NCBI RefSeq assembly: GCF_018137965.1
Contig: NZ_CP073100.1
Location: 1,798,001 to 1,862,000 of the forward strand
DNA from: Luteolibacter ambystomatis
Lineage (GTDB): Bacteria; Verrucomicrobiota; Verrucomicrobiia; Verrucomicrobiales; Akkermansiaceae
Direction of reading: 5' to 3'
Length of the DNA: 64,000 nt
In this document: one piece after another, positions 35,501 to 44,100 of the stretch
How the letters are laid out: the number at the start of each line of letters is the position of its first letter
Numbering within the stretch: position 1 is the first letter of the stretch
Program-made: the position numbers and the translations under genes
Notes under the pieces: generated by a model
The model's input: only the letters and a program-made list of their open reading frames with translations
Told to the model about the DNA's origin: nothing
The model's database searches: none

Positions 35501-38294
35501 ACGTGGCCTTGGTCGGTTCCACGACGACCGCGCAGTAGGTCCAGGTGTTGTCGGGGATCACCAGGCCGCTGGCGAAGTTGTAGGAAGATGCGGCACCATT
35601 CCAGTGGTAGCGCAGCTCGCCATTCGATTTCAGGTTTAACCCCGTCGCGTTGCCGCGCTCGAAGAACACGCCTGCCCAATCGGCTTGCGTGCCGTTGCGC
35701 TTCACCCACGCGGACATGGTCGCGGTGTTGGAACTGAAGTTCAGCGTCGGCACCTGCACGGATTGGTTGGCTCCATTCAGCGTGATGCCGTTCCCGGAAA
35801 ACCCGGACGACCAAGATGCGGCATTCATCAACGTGCCGTTTTTGCCGTTGCCCGAGCTATCGATGGTGGTCGAACCGCTGCCTTCATTCAATTTCCACTC
35901 GGCTTTGGTATCGGACAGGATGTCACGCACATCGACTTGGATCGTTGCGGTGTCCGAATCGCCGTTGTTGTTGCTGATTTTCACGGTGACCGTATTCGGC
36001 CCCACATCGCCTGCCCCTGGAGTTCCTGAAAGGATCCCCGAGGCGTTGACGCTCAGCCACGATGGCCCGTCAAGGATTTCGAAATTCAGCGACGCGGCAT
36101 CACCACTCCAAACCAAGTTCCACAACGATTGGCTCCATGCCTGTCCGGCGAAGACGGAATACTGCATCGTCTCTTCAAAAAATTCAGGGGCACTCCCGCC
36201 AACCTGGGCGACGAGACCCTGCACTTCGGAGGTGTTCAAGGCCTTCGAATAGATCCGCACGTCATCATAGCAATACTTGTCCCTGCTGAAGCAGCCCAGC
36301 GCCAAGGGCGCGCGGCCGTTGAAAATCATGCCATTGGAGGTGAAGGCATTGTTCTTTGTCGCCACCACCTGGCCGTTCACATAGAGCCGGATTTGATTCG
36401 CCGCGCGGTCAAACACCGAGGCGAAGTGATACCAGCGCCCCGGAATCAGGTTGTAGGGAGCGCTGAATGACTGGATGCCGGACGCGCCGTCAAAGATGCG
36501 GTAGTGCATGCCGACGGTTCCGTTCATCGCGTAGATATCCCATCCCACGCTCGTTTCCGGGTGCCACCAGCGCGAGGCGATGTAGGCCATGTCAAACCCG
36601 CCGGGGAAATCCGTGCCCGTGTAACTATCGCTGCGGAACCAGGTGGCAAAGGAGTAATCGCCATCAAGGATGTCGTAATGACCGCCATGACGATTGAATT
36701 CCAGCTCGAATGGCGTGGCGTGCCGGTTATTCACCAAGGGGACCGGCGAGAGACTGCCCGATCCCACCAGCATGCCGCTCCAGTTGGCGTTCTCGATGTC
36801 ATCGTCATTCGGAAAGCCGTTCACGCGGATCCCGTGACCCAGCGGTGAGGTCACCCTGTCGGTGGCGAAATTCGCGCCATTGAGGTCACCCGGCACACCG
36901 CCTGGCACACCGTTGCCAACCGAGGTGCCTGAAGTTTCCTCCATCTGATAGCTCACCATCAGGCCAGGACTGGCAACCTCGACGTGGACGGCATCCCGGG
37001 TCTTCAAGCCCATGGGCGAACTGTCCCGCACCGTGTAGGCAATCATGTCCTTGCCCACGTAGCCGGCCGGCGGGGTGTAGCGCAGTTGGTTGCCGACGAT
37101 CTCCACCGTTCCGCCCGGAACGGTCGTCGTCGAGCAACTGTCGATCACGAGCGTGTCGCCGTTGGAGTCGTGGTCATTGGCCAGCACGTCGATCATGACG
37201 GCGGTGTCCTTCGGCGTGCGTGCGACGTCCACATAGGTGTGGGGAGCCACCGGATCCGTGTAGGGCGCGGCGACCGGCAAATCACCACGGTCGATGGCAG
37301 ATTTCCGCCCGTTTACGAGCATTTTATCGGTGGTGATCGGTCCGAGCGAAGGCTTGTTGCCCCCCATGGTGTCGCACTGGTAAACCAGATGGGAGGCTCC
37401 CCATTGATGGGTGGTTTCATGGTAGAGCGCACCGCCAGCGGCGCCGGCTTGACTTTTGCCAACCCCACCGTTCGCGGAGATGCCTTGCGAACCCCAGACG
37501 GTATCCCAGCGGGCCGTCGCCAGCGGCGCGGATTTCCATGTGTTGGCATAGTCACCCAGGCCCGGCGTCCCGGGATCGGCGGGATAGAAGTTCTCCGTGC
37601 GGACGACGATGGTCGGAGTCACCACGCGGACGAACACGTCGCGGATCATCATCATCTCGAAGACCAGAGCATCGAGTTCATACTTGGCGAGCACGTTGTC
37701 GATGGTCCCTCCGGCGCCGTTGTATGCCGCGACGGTCATATCCATCCCGAGTTCGAATTCCACGATCGAGCCATAGGGCACCCCGTTCGCAGCGGTGCCG
37801 GTCGGCACCTTCGGGCCGATTTTTGCGGGCCCGGTCGAACCATTGATCGGTTGTGCCACTGTCTGCGCCGGCATCGGCGCGGGATTGGTGTCAGGGGTCG
37901 CCAGTTGGCTGGAGACATCCATCCCGTCGACTTGCCAGCGGAAGTTGTGACCCCACGCCATGTCGATGCAGCGGACCCTGAGCTTGTTATTGCCGTCGAT
38001 CGACGCGAGCACGATGGCATTCGGGTTTTCCGTAACGGTGCCGCGGTAAGTGCGCGCTTCCGGGGTGATCACCTCGTAGCCTCCGGCGGAGCTCCATTTG
38101 TAAATGACTGCATCCGCCGTTCTCGCGGTGCGCTTGTGCAGGTTCAAGGTCTGCGTGCCGCCATCCGCAGTGATCGTCAGCTTCAGGTCGTTCGGCAAAG
38201 GAGCCGCGTGCAACCCGGTGACGCCGAGAAGCAGCAGCGCGGCCCGACGAAGCACGACGGGAATCGTGTGCGAGGTTTCTGTGGTGGGTTTCAT
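29517..38294 (-). CDS. Giant secreted metzincin-type protein with LamG, putative-Ig and beta-strand-repeat domains
   Basis: 2925 aa with a signal peptide (AALLLLGVTGLHAAPLP). Residues 40-350 resemble a metzincin protease; H292-E-T-T-H296-Q-W-G-A-S-H302 fits HExxHxxGxxH. Order after that: cadherin-like domain (355-440), LamG 1 (445-710), putative-Ig (He_PIG), LamG 2 (800-1000), two He_PIG, autotransporter-type beta-strand repeats (1190-1740), five He_PIG (1740-2220), LamG 3 (2230-2450), He_PIG, and two C-terminal DUF1349-like jelly-rolls (2558-2925). It is expected outside the cell, as a surface adhesin or glycan-binding protease. Its last ~830 residues are nearly identical to those of the giant gene ending at 41109. 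No secretion-sorting tail is recognised. Confidence 0.85.
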   Translation of the reverse strand: MKPTTETSHTIPVVLRRAALLLLGVTGLHAAPLPNDLKLTITADGGTQTLNLHKRTARTADAVIYKWSSAGGYEVITPEARTYRGTVTENPNAIVLASIDGNNKLRVRCIDMAWGHNFRWQVDGMDVSSQLATPDTNPAPMPAQTVAQPINGSTGPAKIGPKVPTGTAANGVPYGSIVEFELGMDMTVAAYNGAGGTIDNVLAKYELDALVFEMMMIRDVFVRVVTPTIVVRTENFYPADPGTPGLGDYANTWKSAPLATARWDTVWGSQGISANGGVGKSQAGAAGGALYHETTHQWGASHLVYQCDTMGGNKPSLGPITTDKMLVNGRKSAIDRGDLPVAAPYTDPVAPHTYVDVARTPKDTAVMIDVLANDHDSNGDTLVIDSCSTTTVPGGTVEIVGNQLRYTPPAGYVGKDMIAYTVRDSSPMGLKTRDAVHVEVASPGLMVSYQMEETSGTSVGNGVPGGVPGDLNGANFATDRVTSPLGHGIRVNGFPNDDDIENANWSGMLVGSGSLSPVPLVNNRHATPFELEFNRHGGHYDILDGDYSFATWFRSDSYTGTDFPGGFDMAYIASRWWHPETSVGWDIYAMNGTVGMHYRIFDGASGIQSFSAPYNLIPGRWYHFASVFDRAANQIRLYVNGQVVATKNNAFTSNGMIFNGRAPLALGCFSRDKYCYDDVRIYSKALNTSEVQGLVAQVGGSAPEFFEETMQYSVFAGQAWSQSLWNLVWSGDAASLNFEILDGPSWLSVNASGILSGTPGAGDVGPNTVTVKISNNNGDSDTATIQVDVRDILSDTKAEWKLNEGSGSTTIDSSGNGKNGTLMNAASWSSGFSGNGITLNGANQSVQVPTLNFSSNTATMSAWVKRNGTQADWAGVFFERGNATGLNLKSNGELRYHWNGAASSYNFASGLVIPDNTWTYCAVVVEPTKATFYMQPAGGAMQSVVNSVAHSSHTFNATAYIGQDSLGGRFFKGSLDEVRVYSRALTAQQIGQVYASGVWSHAPVFTSNPITKPAAAEDSAYSATIAGSATDQDAGDSLSYSKFSGPAWLSVAADGTLSGTPTVSDIGANTFTVKAWDVGGAIATATLNISVTSVNDAPVWTSATITKPDATQGSAYSGSLAGDASDEESGATLSFSKVSGPAWLSVGTNGALSGTPAISDFGTNSFAVRVTDAGGATADATLQVTVNLPSGNGTWTNAAGGSWFNAGNWSGSTIASGADKTANFSTLNLTANATVTLDGGWTIGNLVFGDTTPSNNWTLNAGSGGSLTLDVTSGTPTMTVNNQTAAVNVGLAGTKGLAKAGAGTLSLSGVSTYTGTTSIAAGTLALSGGTNRLPIATTVNFSGNGILALGGTSQTLGKLTFSNGITGTISGGNLSDTSDLYIGDATSGAASGTRSLNLTGVVATAPNVYVGYENNGDGLTGTGVLTLNGGSLAASSMNMGYAYYPGGANAPAANGTVNLTNGAALKIGTLNLLSSNWNSQYTSMAATVNLNGGSILSAQNIKKGSIAGSGAQTLAFNWNDGTIANFDASTDLTIAANIPITLANTGAHTFNISSGRAATVNSVLSGTGGTLTKTGTGTLTLTGANTYTGATTVTGGTLAGTGSLASPTTVQGGGTLAPGANGVGNFTVNNSVTLADSSSIHCEISNWTGTAGTGWDKLTANSLSITASSSNPVEIRLSEVALANFTEASTSFVLATTTSGITGFSADKFIINTSGLTTPQGTWAIQQSGNNLVLAYTRYNTVPAFTADPMSTPAVAEDAAYSSTLAGRVTDPDAGESLSYSKLSGPAWLAVSANGDLTGTPSNSDVGANSFIVRVTDSLGATDDATLNIAVTNTNDAPAFTANPITGAGATEDSAYSGSIASYGADVDVGDTLTYSKVSGPAWLSVASNGALSGTPDNSSVGANAFTVKVTDAAGANATTVLNITVANTNDAPTFTANPIAGSGATEDSAYSGSLASYGADVDVGDTLTYSKVSGPSWLSVASDGALSGTPLNGDVGANSFTVKVTDAAGLNATTTLNITVTNTNDAPAFTANPITGAGATEDSAYSGSIASYGADIDAGDTLTYSKVGGPSWLSVASNGALSGTPDNSNVGANAFTVKVTDAAGANATTALNITVANTNDAPTFATTLTAPDATSGMPYTGSSIAGSASDVDAGDTLAYSKVSGPSWLVVASNGTLTGTPGLADGGTANVFTVRATDGTGAYAETTLTINVIIPDLAADPDGDGSPTGLEFTVGTAPFDVASVPGSIYTNLRGWWKLDETSGTNADDATGRVQDGTIAGSPASTTGIVGNALNLDGTDDGITLGAAPSLSGTGDFTVGAWVKIAPGSGTGVIIQQRDATGSGYNGEYGLQVLSNGTVEFYIYNNGYQFDIVTPSTYGLVNDNQWHHVAATRSGTTGTVYVDGNPLATASGTAKSLVSTITMSIGWDQRDNNRRFKGLLDEVRLYTRALSASELNGLHDGLIANRAPAFTASSFTMGNATVGSAYSGSLVGKATDADTDVLTFAKVSGPSWLTIASNGTLSGTPAAGDAGAGSYSVSVTDPDGQSATATMNITVYGVLPSGWTAGDIGSTGIAGSSGYTSGTGLYTISGAGSDIWGTADAFQYASTAMTGDGEIRARVTSQTNTGGWAKAGVMMRDTTAAGSAHAMMVVTPSNGFANQYRATTGASSSHIAGPALNAYPNNWVRVTRCGSLFTTYVSSNGTTWTQVGQETVTMGTTIRVGLAVDATSTTTASTATFDNVTVTPYPSPWVTGDIGTTGVAGRSEFFNNVHTLNGAGVVGGTADGFRYTYQALTADGDITVRIPTFANTGTSSRIGVMIRDTLAVDARHVFLGTDGSGAFTWTRRTATAGSTTTSNSGTATAPNVWVRLIRVGNDITAYSSTNGTSWTTVGTVTVTMAGNCYIGLAVGSGNTTGLNASTFDNITVTP
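29530..32010. repeat. Near-identical 2.5-kb segment, copy 1
   Basis: Matches 41122-43602 at a constant offset of 11592 bases with no insertion or deletion seen. In one 120-base block compared by eye there were 4 differences. It covers the C-terminal LamG, He_PIG and both DUF1349-like domains, and ends within an upstream He_PIG unit. Confidence 0.9.
31650..33080 (-). repeat. Tandem He_PIG repeats, 285-bp period
   Basis: Five consecutive 95-residue units of the pattern NTNDAPTFTANPI, then EDSAYSGSIASYGADVDVGD, then [20 protein letters not shown]. The outer two units have diverged, while the central three are close copies at DNA level. Confidence 0.85.
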
Positions 38295-38391
38295 GGGTTT
38301 TTGGCGGTTGCGAGTCCGACAGCCCTGGAAAAAGGGCGGATACTCAAGGTTTTACGAAGGCCGGGGGCAAGGGAAGAGGTTCTGTCAAAAC

Positions 38392-38416
38392 AACCCGTCG
38401 AGATTTTCGATGGGTT
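38392..38416. promoter_or_regulatory. Inverted repeat upstream of the first giant gene
   Basis: AACCCGTCGA and TCGATGGGTT are inverted repeats with 9 of 10 positions pairing and a 5-base spacer. It lies about 100 bases upstream of the giant gene's ATG. It is an operator candidate for one of the nearby GntR/LacI-type regulators. Confidence 0.4.
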
Positions 38417-38481
38417 GGACGGGTGACGGAAGGCTGAGAATCCGCTTTTCTCCGGGCGGAAGTCGGCCGCATGCTAGCGTG

Positions 38482-39047
38482 GTGAAGCGCGTGGAACGGC
38501 TTGGATTGACGGCTCAGACCGTGGAATTCCTGCGCGGGCAAGTGGGCCGGCAAGTTTCCGGGGATTCACGCGATGGCCGCCGAGTGCGGCGTATCCCACG
38601 ATGTCATGCGGGCTGCGGTGCTGCGGCTGGAAAACGAGGGCTGGATCGTGCCAGGTGGCGGCGGTGACGCCTCGTGCCAGCCGACGGACGCTGCGGGTGG
38701 TGATCCTGTTAGCCTTGCCGATGAAGGACGAGGACAGTCAGATGCGCGATGTTTTCCAAACGATGCAGGCTTTGATCGAGTCCGGCGGCCATTCCTTCCG
38801 CTTCGCCCCCAAAAGCCTGCGGGATCTGAAACACGACCTCAACAAGGTGAAACGGTACGTCGCCACCCAAGCGGCCGACGCCTGGGTGGTGTTGGGGGCC
38901 GGGATGGACATTCTCCAGTGGTTCGCCGATCAAGCAACCCCGGCCTTTTCCTTTGGAGGGCATCTTTTGAAGATTGGGATCGCCGGGACCGGCTTCATGA
39001 ATCACCACTCCCGATTGCCCCGAAAGGGCGGTCAAGACGGCGAATGA
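38482..39047 (+). pseudogene. Decayed copy of the GntR/LacI hybrid regulator
   Basis: Homologous to the intact gene at 39492. It begins with the same GTG-type start (VKRVERLGLTAQTVEFL). It then loses 14 bases between two TGCGCG copies relative to the intact gene, shifting frame into MAAECGVSHDVMRAAVLRLE. A second shift follows near 38680 into LRVVILLALPMKDEDSQMRD. The similarity stops at FGGHLLKIGIAGTG, so the second half of the sensor domain is missing. It is not functional. Confidence 0.8.
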
Positions 39048-39491
39048 GAGGCATCTCCACACCGTGGAGAACGCCTCGCGATTGGAATACCATGGGAAGG
39101 AAGTGGATCGGAAATCATCTCGGTTTGAGTGACAGGAGTGTCGGTTTCGGAACCCAAGCCGCAGGTTAATGAATGGAATGAAGCCGATGCCGTTTCCCGA
39201 ATGGGATGGATCGCCGATGCAATCCCTGATTGGCGCGAGCACGACGACCAAGCTGGAGTAACGGTTGTAAGCATGGGGTGGATTCGATGCGGACAGCGTA
39301 TCAGATGCCGGGCCCACCAAGGCCCGGGTGTATTTGCGATCACACAGACGGAACGCCCATATCCGGACAAGCGGCTTCGCCGTGCGAACCACTCGGAAAA
39401 TTCGAGAGATCTACCGCTACACAACGGGCCACCCTCCTCATTGGAAAATCCAGCTTGCCACCGTCTCCGTGGACGGAGCAATGATCCAAGG
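39048..39491. other. Spacer between decayed and intact regulator
   Basis: About 440 bases. The frame is open in phase with the downstream gene but the translation (GQRIRCRAHQGPGVF and similar) is low-complexity, Arg-rich and not protein-like. It should carry the promoter of the intact regulator. Confidence 0.4.
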
Positions 39492-40565
39492 GTGAAGCGG
39501 ATCCAAAAGATCGGACTAGCCGGCCAGACGGTTGAGTTCTTGCGCGAGCAACTGCGCGCGGGCAAATGGGCCGGCAAGCTTCCAGGGATTCAAGCGATGG
39601 CAACCCAATGCGGGGTTTCCCACGACATCATGCGCGCAGCAGTGTTGCGGCTGGAACAAGAGGGCTGGATCGTACCGGGAGGCGACGGGAAGCGGCGCGA
39701 GGCAGTGGTGAAGGCAGACCCCACCCAGCGGCGAAGCCTTCGGGTCATGACCCTGCTGGCCATGCCCATGGAGGATGAGAACAACCTGCTACGTGAAGCC
39801 TATCTCAAGATGCAGGCCTTGATTGAGACCGACGGCCATACCTGCCGCTTCGCCCTCAAGACCCTGCGGGATTTGAAACTCGATCCCAACCGGATAAAAC
39901 GTTATGTGTCCACCCAGTCGGCGGACGCCTGGGTGGTGGTGGGCGCGCCTGTGGATGTTCTCCAATGGTTCGCTGACCAAACGACCCCGGCCATTGCCTT
40001 TGGCGGTGGCAGCCTGCATATCCGGATAGCTGGGACGGGGAGCCTCTTGCTCGAAGGGTTGGGCCCCATCTATCGACGTCTGATCGACCTCGGCCACCGC
40101 CGGATCGTCATGATCGCCACCGACTTGATCCGTCACTCCACTGTGATCCCGCTCATCCGGGAAGAACTGGCCGCCTGCGGAGTGCCCATGAGCAACTACC
40201 ACGTGCCGGAATGGGACGAAACGCCGGAGGGCTTACAGGCACTGCTTGCGAACGCCTTCCACATGACACCCCCGACGGCGTTGCTTGTTCAAAACTCGAA
40301 CTGGCTGGCAGGCGTGATCTCGTTTCTAGCCGCCTCGAACCTGCGGGTGCCCCAGCATATTTCACTGGTCAGCCTCACGAACGATCCCAGCGTCGCTTGG
40401 TATCAACCGCGGATCGGGCATCTCCACAGGGACCATATGGAACAGGCACACCATGTCTCGCGCTGGGTGAACGAAGTGGCCCGGGGGAAAAACGATCGAA
40501 CGTTCCGCCCGGTGAAGCAGACGTTCATCGAAGCCGATTCGGTCGGAAGCCCTCCGAGGAAGTAA
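39492..40565 (+). CDS. GntR-HTH/LacI-sensor hybrid transcriptional regulator
   Basis: 357 aa from a GTG at 39492, chosen because the winged-helix domain begins there. Residues 1-70 form a GntR-type winged helix (KLPGIQAMATQCGVSHDIMR, then AAVLRLEQEGWIVPGG). Residues 80-350 form a LacI/periplasmic-binding-type sensor, with YRRLIDLGHRRIVMIATDLI and HVPEWDETPEGLQALLANAF. This is the AraR-like architecture. It likely senses a sugar and controls glycan genes. The decayed copy lies directly upstream, and a related regulator is at 56586. Probable targets are the giant genes on either side. Confidence 0.8.
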   Translation: MKRIQKIGLAGQTVEFLREQLRAGKWAGKLPGIQAMATQCGVSHDIMRAAVLRLEQEGWIVPGGDGKRREAVVKADPTQRRSLRVMTLLAMPMEDENNLLREAYLKMQALIETDGHTCRFALKTLRDLKLDPNRIKRYVSTQSADAWVVVGAPVDVLQWFADQTTPAIAFGGGSLHIRIAGTGSLLLEGLGPIYRRLIDLGHRRIVMIATDLIRHSTVIPLIREELAACGVPMSNYHVPEWDETPEGLQALLANAFHMTPPTALLVQNSNWLAGVISFLAASNLRVPQHISLVSLTNDPSVAWYQPRIGHLHRDHMEQAHHVSRWVNEVARGKNDRTFRPVKQTFIEADSVGSPPRK

Positions 40566-40677
40566 GCATCGGTATCGCCTGATTTCGCATTTCGCACCGC
40601 ACGCTCCAACCGCAGCGGAGCGATGAGGTCGCTTTCAGATCCCACTGGTACCGGACAACTGGCCCCATCGCACGGCG

Positions 40678-40770
40678 ATGGCAGGCAGCACGGTGATGAT
40701 GACGGTGGCGAGCAACTGCTACCTCGACCTGGTGACCGCCAGTGGGAGCACCACCGCGCTCAATATCTAG
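40678..40770 (+). pseudogene. Decayed fragment of the giants' C-terminal jelly-roll domain
   Basis: This plus-strand frame reads TVMMTVASNCYLDLVTASGS and then TTALNI before a TAG. It aligns with TVTMAGNCYIGLAVGSGN plus TTGLN near the C-termini of both giant proteins, about half of 24 positions identical. The orientation is opposite to both giants. It looks like the relic of a third paralogue. Confidence 0.55.
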
Positions 40771-40811
40771 GTGACTCCTCAATGGGAAACCAAGATACAG
40801 CCGCCGCAACT

Positions 40812-40955
40812 TGGGCTTTGAACCAGATCGACGAACCGCTGGATGACCTGCGCCTCATTTGGGCAGATGGCGGCTACGCGGTACCCAAGCTTCAGGGTTG
40901 GGTGCGGGAGAACCGGGGTCTGAATCTCTCCCACCTCATACCGGTGCGCTATCCA
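40812..40955 (+). pseudogene. IS5-like transposase fragment
   Basis: The translation LDDLRLIWADGGYAVPKLQG, then WVRENRGLNLSHLIP, matches the second-Asp block of IS5-family DDE transposases (typically vwaDgGYaG.L..W). No start, first Asp or C-terminal Glu region is present and it ends near 40960, so it is a remnant. Confidence 0.55.
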
Positions 40956-41108
40956 TGTTTATCATAGTTGCTGCAATATGCCGCCTCTCGTGATCAACAG
41001 TTGATTGGAGTCGGAGGGTTCCTGATCCCCATCCGCAGAATGCAGCTTCGGAGATTGTCCGATCCCCGAAGCCGCGTCCCGCCTGGATTTCACTCAACTC
41101 AACCGTCG

Positions 41109-44100
41109 TTACGGAGTCACCGTGAGGTTGTCGAATGTCGAAGCGTTCAGCCCGGTGGTGTTGCCGCTGCCCACGGCCAGGCCGATGTAGCAGTTGCCCG
41201 CCATCGTCACCGTCACCGTGCCCACATTCGTCCAGCTCGTGCCGTTGGTGCTGCTGTAGGCCGTGATGTCATTGCCCACCCGTATCAGGCGCACCCATAC
41301 GTTCGGAGCCGTGGCCGTGCCGCTGTTCGACGTCGTCGTGCTGCCCGCCGTCGCCGTCCGGCGGGTCCAGGTGAAGGCACCCGAACCGTCCGTGCCGAGG
41401 AACACATGGCGCGCATCGACGGCCAGCGTGTCACGGATCATCACCCCGATCCGCGAGCTGGTGCCGGTGTTGGCGAACGTCGGGATGCGCACCGTGATGT
41501 CCCCATCCGCGGTCAGCGCCTGATAGGTGTAGCGGAAGCCGTCCGCCGTTCCTCCCACCACGCCCGCGCCGTTCAGCGTATGGACGTTGTTGAAGAACTC
41601 GGAGCGTCCCGCCACGCCGGTGGTGCCGATGTCACCGGTCACCCACGGCGAGGGATACGGAGTCACCGTCACGTTGTCGAACGTCGCCGTGCTGGCCGTG
41701 GTGGTGGAGGAAGCGTCCACCGCCAGTCCCACGCGGATCGTCGTGCCCATGGTCACCGTTTCCTGGCCGACCTGCGTCCACGTCGTGCCGTTGGAAGACA
41801 CGTAGGTGGTGAACAGGGAACCGCAGCGTGTCACGCGCACCCAGTTGTTCGGGTAGGCGTTGAGCGCCGGTCCGGCGATGTGGGTGCTGCTCGCACCGGT
41901 CGTCGCGCGATACTGGTTGGCGAAGCCGTTGGATGGAGTCACCACCATCATCGCGTGGGCGGAACCGGCGGCGGTGGTGTCACGCATCATGACACCGGCC
42001 TTCGCCCAGCCCGCGGTATTGGTCTGCGAGGTCACGCGGGCGCGGATCTCGCCGTCACCGGTCATCGCGGTGGAGGCGTATTGGAACGCATCAGCCGTGC
42101 CCCAGATGTCCGCGCCTGCTCCACTGATCGTGTAGAGGCCGGTGCCCGAGGTGTAGCCGCTGGAACCAGCCACTCCGGTGCTGCCGATGTCACCCGCCGT
42201 CCAACCGGACGGCAGAGCGCCATAGACCGTGATGTTCATCGTCGCCGTGGCGCTCTGGCCATCCGGATCGGTGACGCTCACCGAGTAGCTGCCGGTGCCC
42301 GCGTCGCCCGCTGCCGGAGTGCCGGACAGCGCGCCATTCGAGGCGATCGTCAGCCAGGACGGACCGGACACCTTGGCGAAGGTCAGCACGTCGGTATCCG
42401 CATCGGTCGCACGGCCCACCAGGCTGCCGGAGTAGGCGCTGCCCACCGTGGCATTGCCCATCGTGAACGAACTGGCGGTGAAGGCCGGGGCGCGGTTCGC
42501 GATCAGACCGTCATGGAGGCCGTTGAGTTCACTGGCGCTCAGCGCGCGGGTGTAGAGGCGGACTTCATCGAGCAGGCCCTTGAAGCGACGGTTGTTGTCA
42601 CGCTGGTCCCAGCCGATCGACATCGTGATGGTGGACACCAGGCTCTTGGCGGTGCCGGAGGCGGTGGCCAGCGGATTGCCGTCCACATAAACGGTGCCGG
42701 TGGTGCCGCTGCGGGTGGCCGCGACGTGGTGCCACTGGTTGTCGTTCACCAGGCCGTAAGTGGCCGGCGTGACGATGTCGAACTGGTAGCCGTTGTTGTA
42801 GATGTAGAACTCGACGGTGCCGTTGGACAACACCTGGAGTCCGTATTCGCCGTTGTAGCCGGAGCCCGTCGCGTCGCGCTGCTGGATGATCACGCCCGTG
42901 CCGGAACCCGGAGCGATCTTCACCCAGGCTCCGACGGTGAAGTCACCGGTGCCGGAGAGCGATGGAGCCGCACCCAGCGTGATGCCGTCATCGGTGCCGT
43001 CGAGGTTCAGCGCGTTTCCTACGATACCTGTCGTGGAAGCCGGGCTGCCCGCGATGGTGCCGTCCTGCACGCGGCCGGTGGCGTCATCGGCGTTGGTGCC
43101 GGAGGTTTCGTCGAGCTTCCACCAGCCGCGGAGGTTGGTGTAGATCGAGCCCGGGACGGACGCCACGTCGAATGGCGCGGTGCCCACGGTGAACTCCAGG
43201 CCGGTCGGCGAGCCGTCGCCATCCGGATCGGCGGCGAGGTCGGGGATGATCACATTGATCGTCAGCGTGGTTTCGGCATAGGCCCCCGCTCCATCGGTGG
43301 CGCGCACCGTGAAGACATTGGCGCTGCCGCCATCGGCGAGTCCCGGCGTGCCGGAAAGCGTGCCGTTGGAAGCGATGACCAGCCAGGACGGGCCGGACAC
43401 CTTCGAGTAGGTGAGCGTGTCACCCGCATCCACATCACTGGCGGAGCCGGAGATGCTGCTGCCGGTGTAGGGCATGCCGGAGGTGGCGTCCGCCGCCGTG
43501 AGGGTGGTGGCGAAGGTCGGCGCGTCGTTGGTGTTAGCCACCGTGATGTTCAATGCCGTGGTGGCATTCGCGCCCGCCGCATCCGTCACCTTCACGGTGA
43601 AGACATTCGTCCCCACGTCACCGTTGAGCGGCGTTCCAGACAGAGCACCGTCGGAGGTAACCACCAGCCAGGCCGGGCCGCTCACCTTCGAGTAAGTCAG
43701 CGTGTCATCCACATCGACATCCTCGCCATAGCTGGCGATGGAGTCGGAGTAGGCGCTGTCTTCGGCAGCACCGGCACCCGTGATCGGGTTCGCCGTGAAC
43801 GTCGGAGCATCGTTGGTGTTGGCCACCGTGATGTTCAGCGTCGTGGTGGCATTCGCGCCCGCGGCATCGGTCACCTTCACGGTGAAGGCGTTCGCACCGA
43901 CGTTGCTGTTGTCCGGCGTGCCGGACAGCGCACCGTTGGAAGCAACCACCAGCCAGGACGGGCCGCTCACCTTCGAATAGGTGATCGTGTCACCCACGTC
44001 GACATCCGCGCCATAGCTGGCGATGGAGCCGGAATACGCGCTGTCTTCCGTGGCACCGGCACCCGTGATCGGATTCGCGGTAAACGTCGGAGCGTCGTTG

